5,285 bases of DNA. It comes from Clostridia bacterium (GTDB taxonomy: Bacteria; Bacillota_A; Clostridia; Oscillospirales; CAG-272). How positions within the stretch are numbered: the first letter of the stretch is position 1; every line of letters starts with the position of its first letter. The stretch lies in the NCBI GenBank assembly GCA_017542695.1, contig JAFXWT010000376.1, positions 1 to 5,285 of the forward strand. The letters run 5' to 3'. Under the pieces are notes generated by a model. It made no database searches, had not been told where the DNA came from, and saw only the letters and a program-made list of their open reading frames with translations. This document shows, piece by piece, positions 1-4,554 of the stretch. Position numbers and translations under genes: made by a program.

Positions 1-160
1 CTTTGTCGTGATAATCCTCGTAAAGCTTTTCAATCGGCGCGTATTGAGGCGTAAAACCGCATCCGGTGGCGGTGTTCACCACCATAACGACCTTGCCTTT
101 GTAATCGGCGAGTTTCAATTCTTCGCCTTTTCCGGTAGTAATCCTGTAATCGTAAATCAT
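1..160 (-). CDS. Glutathione peroxidase family thiol peroxidase, N-terminal part (runs off left edge)
   Basis: Reduces hydroperoxides in the cytoplasm; bacterial members usually draw electrons from thioredoxin rather than glutathione (family knowledge). My translation of the 53 visible residues reads MIYDYRITTGKGEELKL at the start, then a beta strand VVMVVNTATGCGFTPQY at about residues 24 to 40, which is the family signature. Cys34 in the TGCGFTPQY segment is the expected peroxidatic residue and is a plain TGC codon, not selenocysteine TGA. The rest of the protein, including the Gln and Trp of the catalytic set, lies beyond the window, so its integrity cannot be judged. The ATG overlaps the stop of the upstream regulator as ATGA, and an AAAAGGAG ribosome binding site (169-176) sits 8 nt ahead of it inside that gene. 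The two genes are therefore translationally coupled, which suggests the peroxidase is the regulator's target. Confidence 0.93.
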   Translation of the reverse strand, partial: MIYDYRITTGKGEELKLADYKGKVVMVVNTATGCGFTPQYAPIEKLYEDYHDK

Positions 161-633
161 TCTTTATTCTCCTTTTGTAGTTTCTGATCCATCCTTGCAA
201 GCGCCTTGTCGAGAAGGCGTTTCAACTCCGTCAGTTCTTCTTTCGGCAGGTCGATACAGCCTTGCATTTCTTCGGGGACGCTGATCGCCCGATCCTTCAA
301 CGCCTCGCCCTCATCCGTCAGTGCAAGAAAGAGCTTGCGCTCGTTGCCGTCAAGTCGCGTGCGGGTGAGATACCCTTGCTTTTCGAGGCGTTTGAGAAGC
401 GGCGCGAGGGTGCCGGAATCGAGATGCACGATCCCGCCGAGTTCTCCTTCCGTCATACCGCCGTACTCCCAGAGCGCCATCATCACAACGTACTGTGTGT
501 AAGTCAGATTCAGCTCCTCAAGCGGCTTTCTGTACCGGCGCACGATCTCCTTTGCGCAGGCGTATAGCGGAAAACAAAGCTGATTTCCGAGGCGTATGCA
601 TTCGTATCGGGACGCGGTCTGTGTATTATCCAT
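157..633 (-). CDS. ohrR: OhrR-type MarR family organic-peroxide-sensing repressor
   Basis: DNA-binding repressor that loses its operator when a single N-terminal cysteine is oxidised by organic hydroperoxide (known for OhrR). The 158-aa length is normal for the family. The segment LGNQLCFPLYA (15-25) matches the OhrR dimer and sensor helix: Cys20 aligns with the reactive Cys15 of Bacillus subtilis OhrR, and Tyr24 and Tyr34 align with the two tyrosines that hydrogen-bond it. The winged helix follows, with recognition helix LDSGTLAPLLKRLEKQG at 71-87 and the wing at about 88-104. Additional cysteines (12, 26, 126) could allow disulfide formation as in two-Cys OhrR types, but this is inference. 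The ATG is preceded by AAGGGAG with 7-nt spacing. Its stop overlaps the ATG of the glutathione peroxidase. OhrR usually controls an ohr gene; here a peroxidase takes that place. No textbook OhrR palindrome was seen upstream. Confidence 0.92.
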   Translation of the reverse strand: MDNTQTASRYECIRLGNQLCFPLYACAKEIVRRYRKPLEELNLTYTQYVVMMALWEYGGMTEGELGGIVHLDSGTLAPLLKRLEKQGYLTRTRLDGNERKLFLALTDEGEALKDRAISVPEEMQGCIDLPKEELTELKRLLDKALARMDQKLQKENKE

Positions 634-656
634 TCCAAAACTCCCTTAAGTTCGAT

Positions 657-690
657 AAAAGGCGCGCCGCCTCAGTATATGAGACGGCAC
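657..690 (-). terminator. Hairpin terminator or attenuator between the winged-helix gene and ohrR
   Basis: On the minus strand GTGCCGTCTCA pairs with TGAGGCGGCGC around a 5-nt TATAC loop. This gives an 11-bp stem with two G-U wobbles (arms 680-690 and 664-674), followed by GCC and a short TTTT run (657-660). It starts 7 nt beyond the stop codon of the 60-aa gene, where a terminator is expected. The T-run is short, so termination may be partial and ohrR may be reached by read-through. The loop also reads TATACT, a possible -10 element for ohrR, but no convincing -35 is present. Confidence 0.6.
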
Positions 691-696
691 GGTCGA

Positions 697-879
697 TCAC
701 TTTTCGGCGGGCTCCCACTTGCATCTCACGGGGGATACAATGGATCCTTCCTTTTTCATTTCGGCAAAAGCTTTGTCGACGACCTTGCGGTCAAGTCCGG
801 TCAGCTCCGCGACCTTGCCGGCGTTCAGCGGCTCGCCCGCTTTTTTCATTGTCTCGAGAATGATCTGTTTTTCGTTCAT
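697..879 (-). CDS. Small winged-helix DNA-binding domain protein
   Basis: A 60-aa protein that is essentially a lone winged helix. Residues 5-14 form a first helix, AGKVAELTG (20-28) the second, DRKVVDKAFAEMKKEG (30-45) the recognition helix, and SIVSPVRCKWEPA (46-58) the beta wing. This layout resembles the winged-helix fold of MarR-like regulators but without their dimerisation helices. I do not know a named gene for it; a regulator or accessory nucleic-acid-binding role is inference. It is the third gene of the ferritin-flavoprotein operon, starting 12 nt after the flavoprotein stop. Its AAGGAG ribosome binding site overlaps that stop codon, so its translation is likely coupled. Cys53 is the only cysteine, and whether it senses redox state is unknown. 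A terminator-like hairpin follows immediately. The short length fits the complete fold, so it does not look like a fragment. Confidence 0.8.
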   Translation of the reverse strand: MNEKQIILETMKKAGEPLNAGKVAELTGLDRKVVDKAFAEMKKEGSIVSPVRCKWEPAEK

Positions 880-891
880 TGTTAAATCTCC

Positions 892-1401
892 TTATAGCGT
901 TTTTGCGAAGGCATTGATCTCAGCAAGCTTCGCTTCGGATTTGTTTTCGTCGCCCGTCGCGGTGCAGACACCCATATCCTGAATACCTACGTAATCGGTA
1001 AATGCTTTGTACTGAGCGATTGCGGCGTCGTAAGCGCCGGAGCCGGAGCTCAGAAGCAGAGCGGCTTTCGTCGCCTTGGCGGGTTTTCCGATACAGTAGA
1101 CTCTCTGCCACGCGGCCTCAAGCTGAGCGGTCGGAGCAAAGTAGTAGATGGGAGATGCAAATACCACCATATCGCTTTCAAGATAAGCGGGCATGATCTT
1201 TTCGAGATCGTCCTTCTGGATGCACTTGCCCTCGCCCTTCGTATGACAGTATTCACAGGCGAGACAGCCGTTGATTTTCATTTTGCCGACGTGGAGCACT
1301 TCCACCTCGTGTCCCGCCTCCTCGGCGCCCTCACGGAACGCCTCGATCATCGCGGCTGTGTTTTCCTTGCGGGGACTTCCGTTGAGAATCGCGATCTTCA
1401 T
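892..1401 (-). CDS. Flavodoxin-fold NAD(P)H-dependent oxidoreductase, iron-sulfur flavoprotein-like
   Basis: FMN-binding oxidoreductase of the NADPH-dependent FMN reductase and iron-sulfur flavoprotein group, expected in the cytoplasm. LNGSPRKENT (6-15) is the phosphate-binding loop for FMN, and FASPIYYFAP (81-90) is the second flavin-contact loop. Between them Cys46, Cys49, Cys52 and Cys60 make a CX2CX2CX7C cluster. Archaeal iron-sulfur flavoproteins use a CX2CX2CX4-7C motif to hold a 4Fe-4S cluster, so one is possible here, although many relatives carry similar cysteines of unproven function. The length of 169 aa is somewhat short for the family; the C-terminal part is compact but ends on a plausible helix. 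GGAGGA (1409-1414) precedes the ATG by 7 nt. It sits second in the operon, 18 nt after the ferritin-like gene, suggesting it supplies electrons for oxygen, peroxide or iron reduction. The substrate is unknown. Confidence 0.88.
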   Translation of the reverse strand: MKIAILNGSPRKENTAAMIEAFREGAEEAGHEVEVLHVGKMKINGCLACEYCHTKGEGKCIQKDDLEKIMPAYLESDMVVFASPIYYFAPTAQLEAAWQRVYCIGKPAKATKAALLLSSGSGAYDAAIAQYKAFTDYVGIQDMGVCTATGDENKSEAKLAEINAFAKTL

Positions 1402-1419
1402 ATACCGTTCCTCCGAAAA

Positions 1420-1869
1420 TCACTCGCCGATCATTTCGATCATGTAGTTCTCGATACCGATCTGCTCGATCAGACAGAGATGACCCTTGACCCAGTTGAA
1501 ATGCTCCTGCTCGTCGATGATGAATTTCTCGATCATGCTTCTTGTGACGTAGTCGTCGTCGAACATCGCAAGAGATTTGCTCATCATGGGAAGCGCTTCG
1601 GCGCTGTCCTTGCAGTCGTATTCCAGCATTTCCTTGATATCGGTGATGACGGGATATTCCTGGATCGCCACGACGGGAGTCTCGCCCAGCTCGATCAGAC
1701 GGGCGTTGACCTTCTTCGCCTCTTCCCATTCCTCGTCCGATTCCGCCATGATTTTGTCGGCGAGCTTGCCGAGGCCTCTCGCCTTGAGAAGCTGAGCGTG
1801 GATGGAGTGCTGCTGGGAGTTGCCGAACCAGCCCTTTGCAAATTCCTTCAACAGTTCGATTTTCGTCAT
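1420..1869 (-). CDS. Bacterioferritin-like ferritin-fold protein with incomplete ferroxidase site
   Basis: Four-helix-bundle protein of 149 aa that aligns along its length with bacterioferritin (about 158 aa), for example DEQEHFNWVKGHL (119-131) and the C-terminal IEQIGIENYM (134-143). Family members oxidise and store iron in a 24-subunit shell. By eye alignment to E. coli Bfr, Glu47 matches Glu51, and Glu120 and His123 match Glu127 and His130. However, Trp14 replaces helix-A Glu18, Glu50 replaces His54, and Ser89 seems to sit where Glu94 should be, with Asp88 and Glu91 nearby. The heme-ligand Met52 is Trp48, so heme binding is unlikely. It may be a diverged ferritin with altered iron chemistry or a different ferritin-like enzyme. 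GGAGGA (1877-1882) lies 7 nt before the ATG. It is the first gene of the operon behind a strong promoter, and the flavoprotein follows 18 nt later. Confidence 0.82.
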   Translation of the reverse strand: MTKIELLKEFAKGWFGNSQQHSIHAQLLKARGLGKLADKIMAESDEEWEEAKKVNARLIELGETPVVAIQEYPVITDIKEMLEYDCKDSAEALPMMSKSLAMFDDDYVTRSMIEKFIIDEQEHFNWVKGHLCLIEQIGIENYMIEMIGE

Positions 1870-1876
1870 AGTATTG

Positions 1877-1882
1877 TCCTCC
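1877..1882 (-). promoter_or_regulatory. Ribosome binding site of the bacterioferritin-like gene
   Basis: GGAGGA on the minus strand, 7 nt before the ATG at 1867-1869. It fixes that start over any other in-frame codon. Confidence 0.85.
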
Positions 1883-1907
1883 GTATTCTTTTTGTTGTGC
1901 GCGGTAT

Positions 1908-1921
1908 GATTGCGCGCAATC
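1908..1921. promoter_or_regulatory. 14-bp perfect palindrome in the operon leader, candidate operator
   Basis: GATTGCGCGCAATC is its own reverse complement. It begins about 10 nt past the -10 element, so it covers the first transcribed bases. A repressor bound here would block initiation or early elongation. The protein that binds is not evident; the TetR protein upstream, OhrR and the small winged-helix protein are all candidates. It could also fold as a short RNA hairpin, although a palindrome with no loop forms one poorly. Confidence 0.5.
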
Positions 1922-1930
1922 TTTAATTAA

Positions 1931-1959
1931 ATTATACCAATGACAAAGCACGTTTTCAA
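1931..1959 (-). promoter_or_regulatory. Sigma-A-type promoter of the ferritin, flavoprotein and winged-helix operon
   Basis: TTGAAA (-35, 1954-1959) and a perfect TATAAT (-10, 1931-1936) are separated by exactly 17 bp. Transcription should start near 1924 and give a leader of about 55 nt. This is the clearest promoter of the left half. It is separated from the upstream regulator gene by a strong terminator, so the operon is an independent unit. Confidence 0.85.
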
Positions 1960-1964
1960 TTACC

Positions 1965-2007
1965 AAAACAGCCGTAGTCTCTCACAATGAGAGAATACGG
2001 CTGTTTT
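1965..2007. terminator. Strong, symmetric hairpin terminator downstream of the TetR gene
   Basis: AAAACAGCCGTA (1965-1976) pairs perfectly with TACGGCTGTTTT (1996-2007). After one G-A mismatch, TCTCTCA (1978-1984) pairs with TGAGAGA (1988-1994) around a 3-nt CAA loop. On the minus strand the stem ends in TTTT, 10 nt after the regulator's stop codon, and it would also work on the plus strand. It isolates the regulator from the ferritin operon promoter just beyond it. Confidence 0.88.
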
Positions 2008-2017
2008 CTATCGTTTT

Positions 2018-2563
2018 CTAAATCAAATACTGTTTCAACGGCTCCGGCAGAGAGTTTTCATACAGCTCCGCGATTTCCTCCGGCGTCGCGATGTGTTTTC
2101 CGAGGATCCATTCACAGGTCAGGCAGACAGTGCCGAGGCAATAGGTGCGGACGAGCAATTCTTCTTTCGCCGTCAGCGTTTCTTTACCGCTCGCCGAAAG
2201 GATATGTTTTTTCAACGCGTCGCAGTTGATCTGCGTCATATATTTTACAAACGAATCGTGCCCGGACGTGTGCTGCAGGAGATTTGTAAGGTAGCCCTTT
2301 TCCGCATAGAACCAGTTCGCACCGTCGATCAGACTCCGGCTCCAGGTATACCTGCCGTCTATGCGCTTCATTATCTCGGCGACGCTTCGCGTGTGGTTCC
2401 ACGCGATCAGATCGTATTTGTCCTTGAAATTGCGGTAGAATGTCGCAGGAGAATACCCGCAGTTGTCCGCGATATCCTGTATCGTGATCTTATCTATGTT
2501 TTTGTTCTCCGCCACCTCGCGAAAAGCCTGTGCAAGTATCTCTTTTGCTGTTTTGCGTTTCAC
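2018..2563 (-). CDS. TetR/AcrR family transcriptional regulator
   Basis: One-component DNA-binding regulator, 181 aa, a typical TetR length. The N-terminal helix-turn-helix is clear: KEILAQAFREVAEN (7-20) is helix 1 and TIQDIADNCGYSPATFYRNF (27-46) the helix-turn-helix, followed by KDKYDLI. The C-terminal ligand and dimer domain (about 60-181) contains WFYAEKGYLTNLLQ and resembles the C-terminal region of DhaS-like regulators; the ligand is unknown. I chose the GTG at 2561-2563 because GAGGT (2571-2575) lies 7 nt ahead and because the helix-turn-helix begins right after it. A reading frame extending 33 codons further upstream would run through the gene's own promoter. The gene stands alone between its promoter and a strong terminator. 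TetR regulators often control a neighbour; the ferritin operon is the nearest candidate, but no shared operator was seen. Confidence 0.9.
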   Translation of the reverse strand: MKRKTAKEILAQAFREVAENKNIDKITIQDIADNCGYSPATFYRNFKDKYDLIAWNHTRSVAEIMKRIDGRYTWSRSLIDGANWFYAEKGYLTNLLQHTSGHDSFVKYMTQINCDALKKHILSASGKETLTAKEELLVRTYCLGTVCLTCEWILGKHIATPEEIAELYENSLPEPLKQYLI

Positions 2564-2570
2564 TCTGATT

Positions 2571-2575
2571 ACCTC
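2571..2575 (-). promoter_or_regulatory. Ribosome binding site selecting the GTG start of the TetR gene
   Basis: GAGGT on the minus strand with 7-nt spacing to GTG. No other in-frame start nearby has a comparable site, and the upstream ATG codons lie ahead of or inside the promoter. Confidence 0.65.
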
Positions 2576-2599
2576 ACAACTCCCGATTTCTTGTCGTCT

Positions 2600-2628
2600 A
2601 TTATACCGGCAATGCATGAACATTTCTA
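2600..2628 (-). promoter_or_regulatory. Promoter of the TetR gene
   Basis: A perfect TATAAT (2600-2605) lies 17 bp from TAGAAA (2623-2628, four of six matches to TTGACA). The expected transcription start near 2593 gives a leader of about 30 nt containing the GAGGT site. This supports the GTG start, because any longer protein would begin upstream of the transcript. Confidence 0.7.
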
Positions 2629-2633
2629 CCGAT

Positions 2634-2654
2634 AAAAACAGCCGGGACGACCCG
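2634..2654. other. Possible half of a broken hairpin terminator
   Basis: AAAAACAGCCGGGACGACCCG reads like the left arm and loop of a terminator whose right arm would continue as GCTGTTTTT. Only CCCG of that arm remains, and the sequence then changes to the repeat-bearing segment. The intact terminator at 1965-2007 starts with the same AAAACAGCCG. The truncation would mark the junction where foreign DNA begins. This is inference from a short sequence. Confidence 0.35.
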
Positions 2655-2662
2655 AATCTCAC

Positions 2663-2695
2663 AACTTACCCCTCAAACGCTAACTTACCCCTCAA
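2663..2695. repeat. Two 14-bp direct repeats at a 19-bp period, possible insertion-sequence end
   Basis: AACTTACCCCTCAA occurs at 2663-2676 and again, identically, at 2682-2695, separated by ACGCT. Short tandem repeats just inside the end are characteristic of several IS families, notably IS21, where the transposase binds them. On the plus strand they are followed by GGAGGAATAAT (2710-2720), which could be the ribosome binding site of a lost transposase gene. No transposase sequence remains. The repeats lie immediately beyond the point where hsdM is cut. Confidence 0.45.
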
Positions 2696-3483
2696 GCGGC
2701 AAAATCGGCGGAGGAATAATTAAATTGTATCAATCTTGGTGTTTTTATATCATATACCTTATTGATCTCAGTCTTTCCGACAGTTCCGAGCCGGGTCAGC
2801 AGTTCCGAAACGTCTGCTGGCGTGAAGAATTCGCCTCCGGATTTACCCGCGTTGGAGGCGTACATTGTCATCAGGTATTCGTAGGCGTCACCGAATGCGT
2901 CTATATCGTGGTGCTTCACGTCGCCCAGATTCATCGCCGCCACGCCTTCAAGTAGTTTGACGAGCTTCTCATTGCGCTTTGCCACGGTGGATCCAAGTTT
3001 GTTGCTATTCACATCGTAATCATCGAACAGCCCTGCAAAACTGTTTTCGGATTCGCTGCCTCGTGCCGATTCCTCGATGTGATTGAATACCATCTCCAGC
3101 AATTCGTTCAGGTTGTCCTTGACGGATTTTTTGTTTCCTTCTCGGTCAGTGAACTCTGCCTTTTCGTTCTTTGCCGCCTTCAGCACATTGGCGAAAAGCT
3201 CTGAAGGGAGGATGAAGAAACCCTTTTCTTGTACCAGCCCAGCTCGCGCCGTTTCCGCCTTATCGTCTGACATCTGCGCGTAGTCGAACGTGGTGTTTCC
3301 GGCTGCGATTTCACCTTCATTTATATAATTGCAAAGGTTCTCGGAAATGTATCTGTAGAACATGGTGCCAAGCACGTAGTTCTTGAAATCCCATCCGTCA
3401 ACCGCGCCACGGAGTTCATCGGCAATCGCCCATATTGCGCGGTGCAGTTCCTCGCGTTCCTGTTCCTTTTTCATATCAGCCAT
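2692..3483 (-). pseudogene. hsdM: Type I restriction-modification methyltransferase subunit, truncated before motif I
   Basis: HsdM is the adenine-N6 methyltransferase and core subunit of type I restriction-modification complexes, normally about 500 aa. Here 263 codons are open and about 245 are native. Residues 10-190 are the HsdM N-terminal helical domain (for example WDFKNYVLGTMFYRYISENL, 31-50). Residues 197-245 begin the methyltransferase domain with FGDAYEYLM and GGEFFTPADVSELL. Intact relatives continue after VYD with PACGSGSLL, the AdoMet motif I. Here VYD (243-245, ending at 2749) is followed by 18 unrelated residues and a stop. Motif I and the NPPF/Y catalytic motif are both absent, so it cannot methylate. 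It overlaps the Fic gene by 8 nt and has its own GGAGGA (3491-3496), 7 nt before the ATG. No hsdS or hsdR is visible. A truncated protein may still be made. Confidence 0.88.
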
Positions 3484-4438
3484 TGTCGTTTCCTCCGTTA
3501 TACATCTTTCTCCAGCATTTATCTTTCATAAACGCTGTGATCTCACCGTTGTCTTTATCCTCGTAGTAGCGGACGAGCAGCTTTTTGAACTCTGGCACGT
3601 TCTTTTCCGGGATGACCAAGAGGCCTGCCGCTTGACCGATGAGGTAGTGGTTGGCGAAGATCACCGCTGCGCGCTTGTTGCCGTCGTTGAAGACCTGCGT
3701 CTTCATGCAGTAGAGGCACAGCCGGATCGCCTTTTCGATCGGCTCCGCTTCGCCTGCGACGATCGCCGCGATCTGCTCTTTGACATCAATCTCGATCGGC
3801 AGGGGCGGGATATACGATGTTCCGCCGATGGTGACCGGTACGCCGCGAATTCGGCCGCCTTCTGCGTAGAAGCCCTCGTTGACGAGCTTTGCGATGTGGC
3901 AGAGGATATAATAATCGGTTTTAGTGGCGATCACGTCCTGATCCATGACGAATTCCCACGCGTGCTTTAGATTCAGTATCTTTGGCACGTCGTTTGCCGA
4001 GGCGCCGTTGACACGGCCGTTTTCGAGGATGTCCTCGGTTTGTGGGAAAGATGTTGCCACACCTTCGAGCACTGCCTGATCGTAGATGTTCGCCTTCATG
4101 TTGGCGCGGGCAAAGTCGATGTTGAGGATGACCTTATCGGACAGTTCCTCGGTAGCGTAGCCGAGCTGCGCCAGCCGCTTTTCGATATGCCGGATGCCTT
4201 TTTTCAGTTCCCGCGCCTCTTTGGTGTAGCGCAGGAGCGCCGCGTAGAGCTCATCCGAATACTTATCGACATAGGTGCTGGTCAGTTTGCCTGCCACGCG
4301 CTTGCGGATATACAAATACTTGGTTTCGCCGCGATCTTTGATCTCCGGCGATCCGTCGTAAGGGAGCAGTTTCAGGCGCGCCTGCAGGTCTGCACGCTGC
4401 TGCAAAAGCTCCTGAATCTCCATGTATTCATAGTTCAT
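3476..4438 (-). CDS. Fic-domain protein with His-to-Gln change in the Fic motif, in an hsd operon
   Basis: Fic enzymes usually transfer AMP to a target hydroxyl. The 320-aa protein has an N-terminal region with YLYIRKRVAGKLTSTYV (41-57) and a likely coiled coil (about 60-92), then a Fic domain. LEGVAT (124-129) corresponds to the inhibitory (S/T)XXXE(G/N) helix with Gln121 in place of Ser/Thr. GVPVTIGGTSYIPP (199-212) is the target-docking flap. QVFNDGNKRAAV (248-259) is the Fic motif. The canonical HxFx(D/E)GNGRxxR has His as general base; here it is Gln248 (codon CAG), Gly is Lys255 as in Doc kinases, and the second Arg is Val259. Canonical AMPylation is therefore doubtful. GGAGGA (4446-4451) precedes the ATG. 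It opens a unit with hsdM, as Fic genes do in other type I restriction-modification loci, perhaps as a partner or guard of the complex. Confidence 0.9.
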   Translation of the reverse strand: MNYEYMEIQELLQQRADLQARLKLLPYDGSPEIKDRGETKYLYIRKRVAGKLTSTYVDKYSDELYAALLRYTKEARELKKGIRHIEKRLAQLGYATEELSDKVILNIDFARANMKANIYDQAVLEGVATSFPQTEDILENGRVNGASANDVPKILNLKHAWEFVMDQDVIATKTDYYILCHIAKLVNEGFYAEGGRIRGVPVTIGGTSYIPPLPIEIDVKEQIAAIVAGEAEPIEKAIRLCLYCMKTQVFNDGNKRAAVIFANHYLIGQAAGLLVIPEKNVPEFKKLLVRYYEDKDNGEITAFMKDKCWRKMYNGGNDNG

Positions 4439-4445
4439 GCTCGTT

Positions 4446-4453
4446 TCCTCCTT
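4446..4453 (-). promoter_or_regulatory. Ribosome binding site of the Fic gene
   Basis: AAGGAGGA on the minus strand, 7 nt before the ATG at 4436-4438, close to the full anti-SD match. Confidence 0.85.
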
Positions 4454-4476
4454 CGTGGAGAAATTATATCGTTCCT

Positions 4477-4505
4477 ATTATAACAGAAAGTTCCCCAATT
4501 TGCAA
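4477..4505 (-). promoter_or_regulatory. Promoter of the Fic-hsdM unit
   Basis: TTGCAA (-35, 4500-4505) and perfect TATAAT (-10, 4477-4482) are 17 bp apart, and the start is expected near 4470. A second TATAAT (4463-4468) has no good -35. The promoter lies between the small 65-aa gene and the Fic gene, so the pair can be transcribed independently of the upstream genes. Confidence 0.8.
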
Positions 4506-4523
4506 GTGGTTTTGGGGAACTTT
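4487..4523. promoter_or_regulatory. 12-bp inverted repeat over the Fic-hsdM promoter, candidate operator or hairpin
   Basis: AAAGTTCCCCAA (4487-4498) and TTGGGGAACTTT (4512-4523) are perfect complements separated by 13 bp. The -35 hexamer lies between the arms and one arm lies in the promoter spacer. This arrangement is what an operator bound by a dimer looks like. As RNA it could also be a hairpin that ends transcription from the upstream small genes, but the minus strand lacks a T-run after it, so the operator reading is preferred. Confidence 0.65.
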
Positions 4524-4554
4524 TCAAATATTTTGTGTGATCTTTTTTCCGGGT

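Noticed and set aside
1243..1926. Long plus-strand open frame of 227 codons opposite the flavoprotein and ferritin-like genes
   Set aside because: It is antisense to two well-recognised genes, its product matches no family I know, and it has no convincing ribosome binding site. It is a mirror of their codon use.
1331..1966. Minus-strand 211-codon frame overlapping the ferritin-like gene
   Set aside because: It is arginine- and glycine-rich in the manner of an off-frame read, runs through the promoter at 1931-1959, and conflicts with the clear ferritin-like frame.
2093..2635. Plus-strand 180-codon frame opposite the TetR gene
   Set aside because: The opposite strand encodes an unmistakable TetR helix-turn-helix; this frame has no family signature.
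2564..2662. Thirty-three-residue N-terminal extension of the TetR protein
   Set aside because: The extension crosses the TATAAT promoter and its ribosome binding site; the GTG start fits the family boundary better.
2663..2695. CRISPR array
   Set aside because: Only two short repeats with a 5-bp gap between them; array repeats are longer and spacers are about 30 bp or more.
3383..3970. Plus-strand frame opposite hsdM and the Fic gene
   Set aside because: Antisense shadow of two recognised genes with no ribosome binding site.
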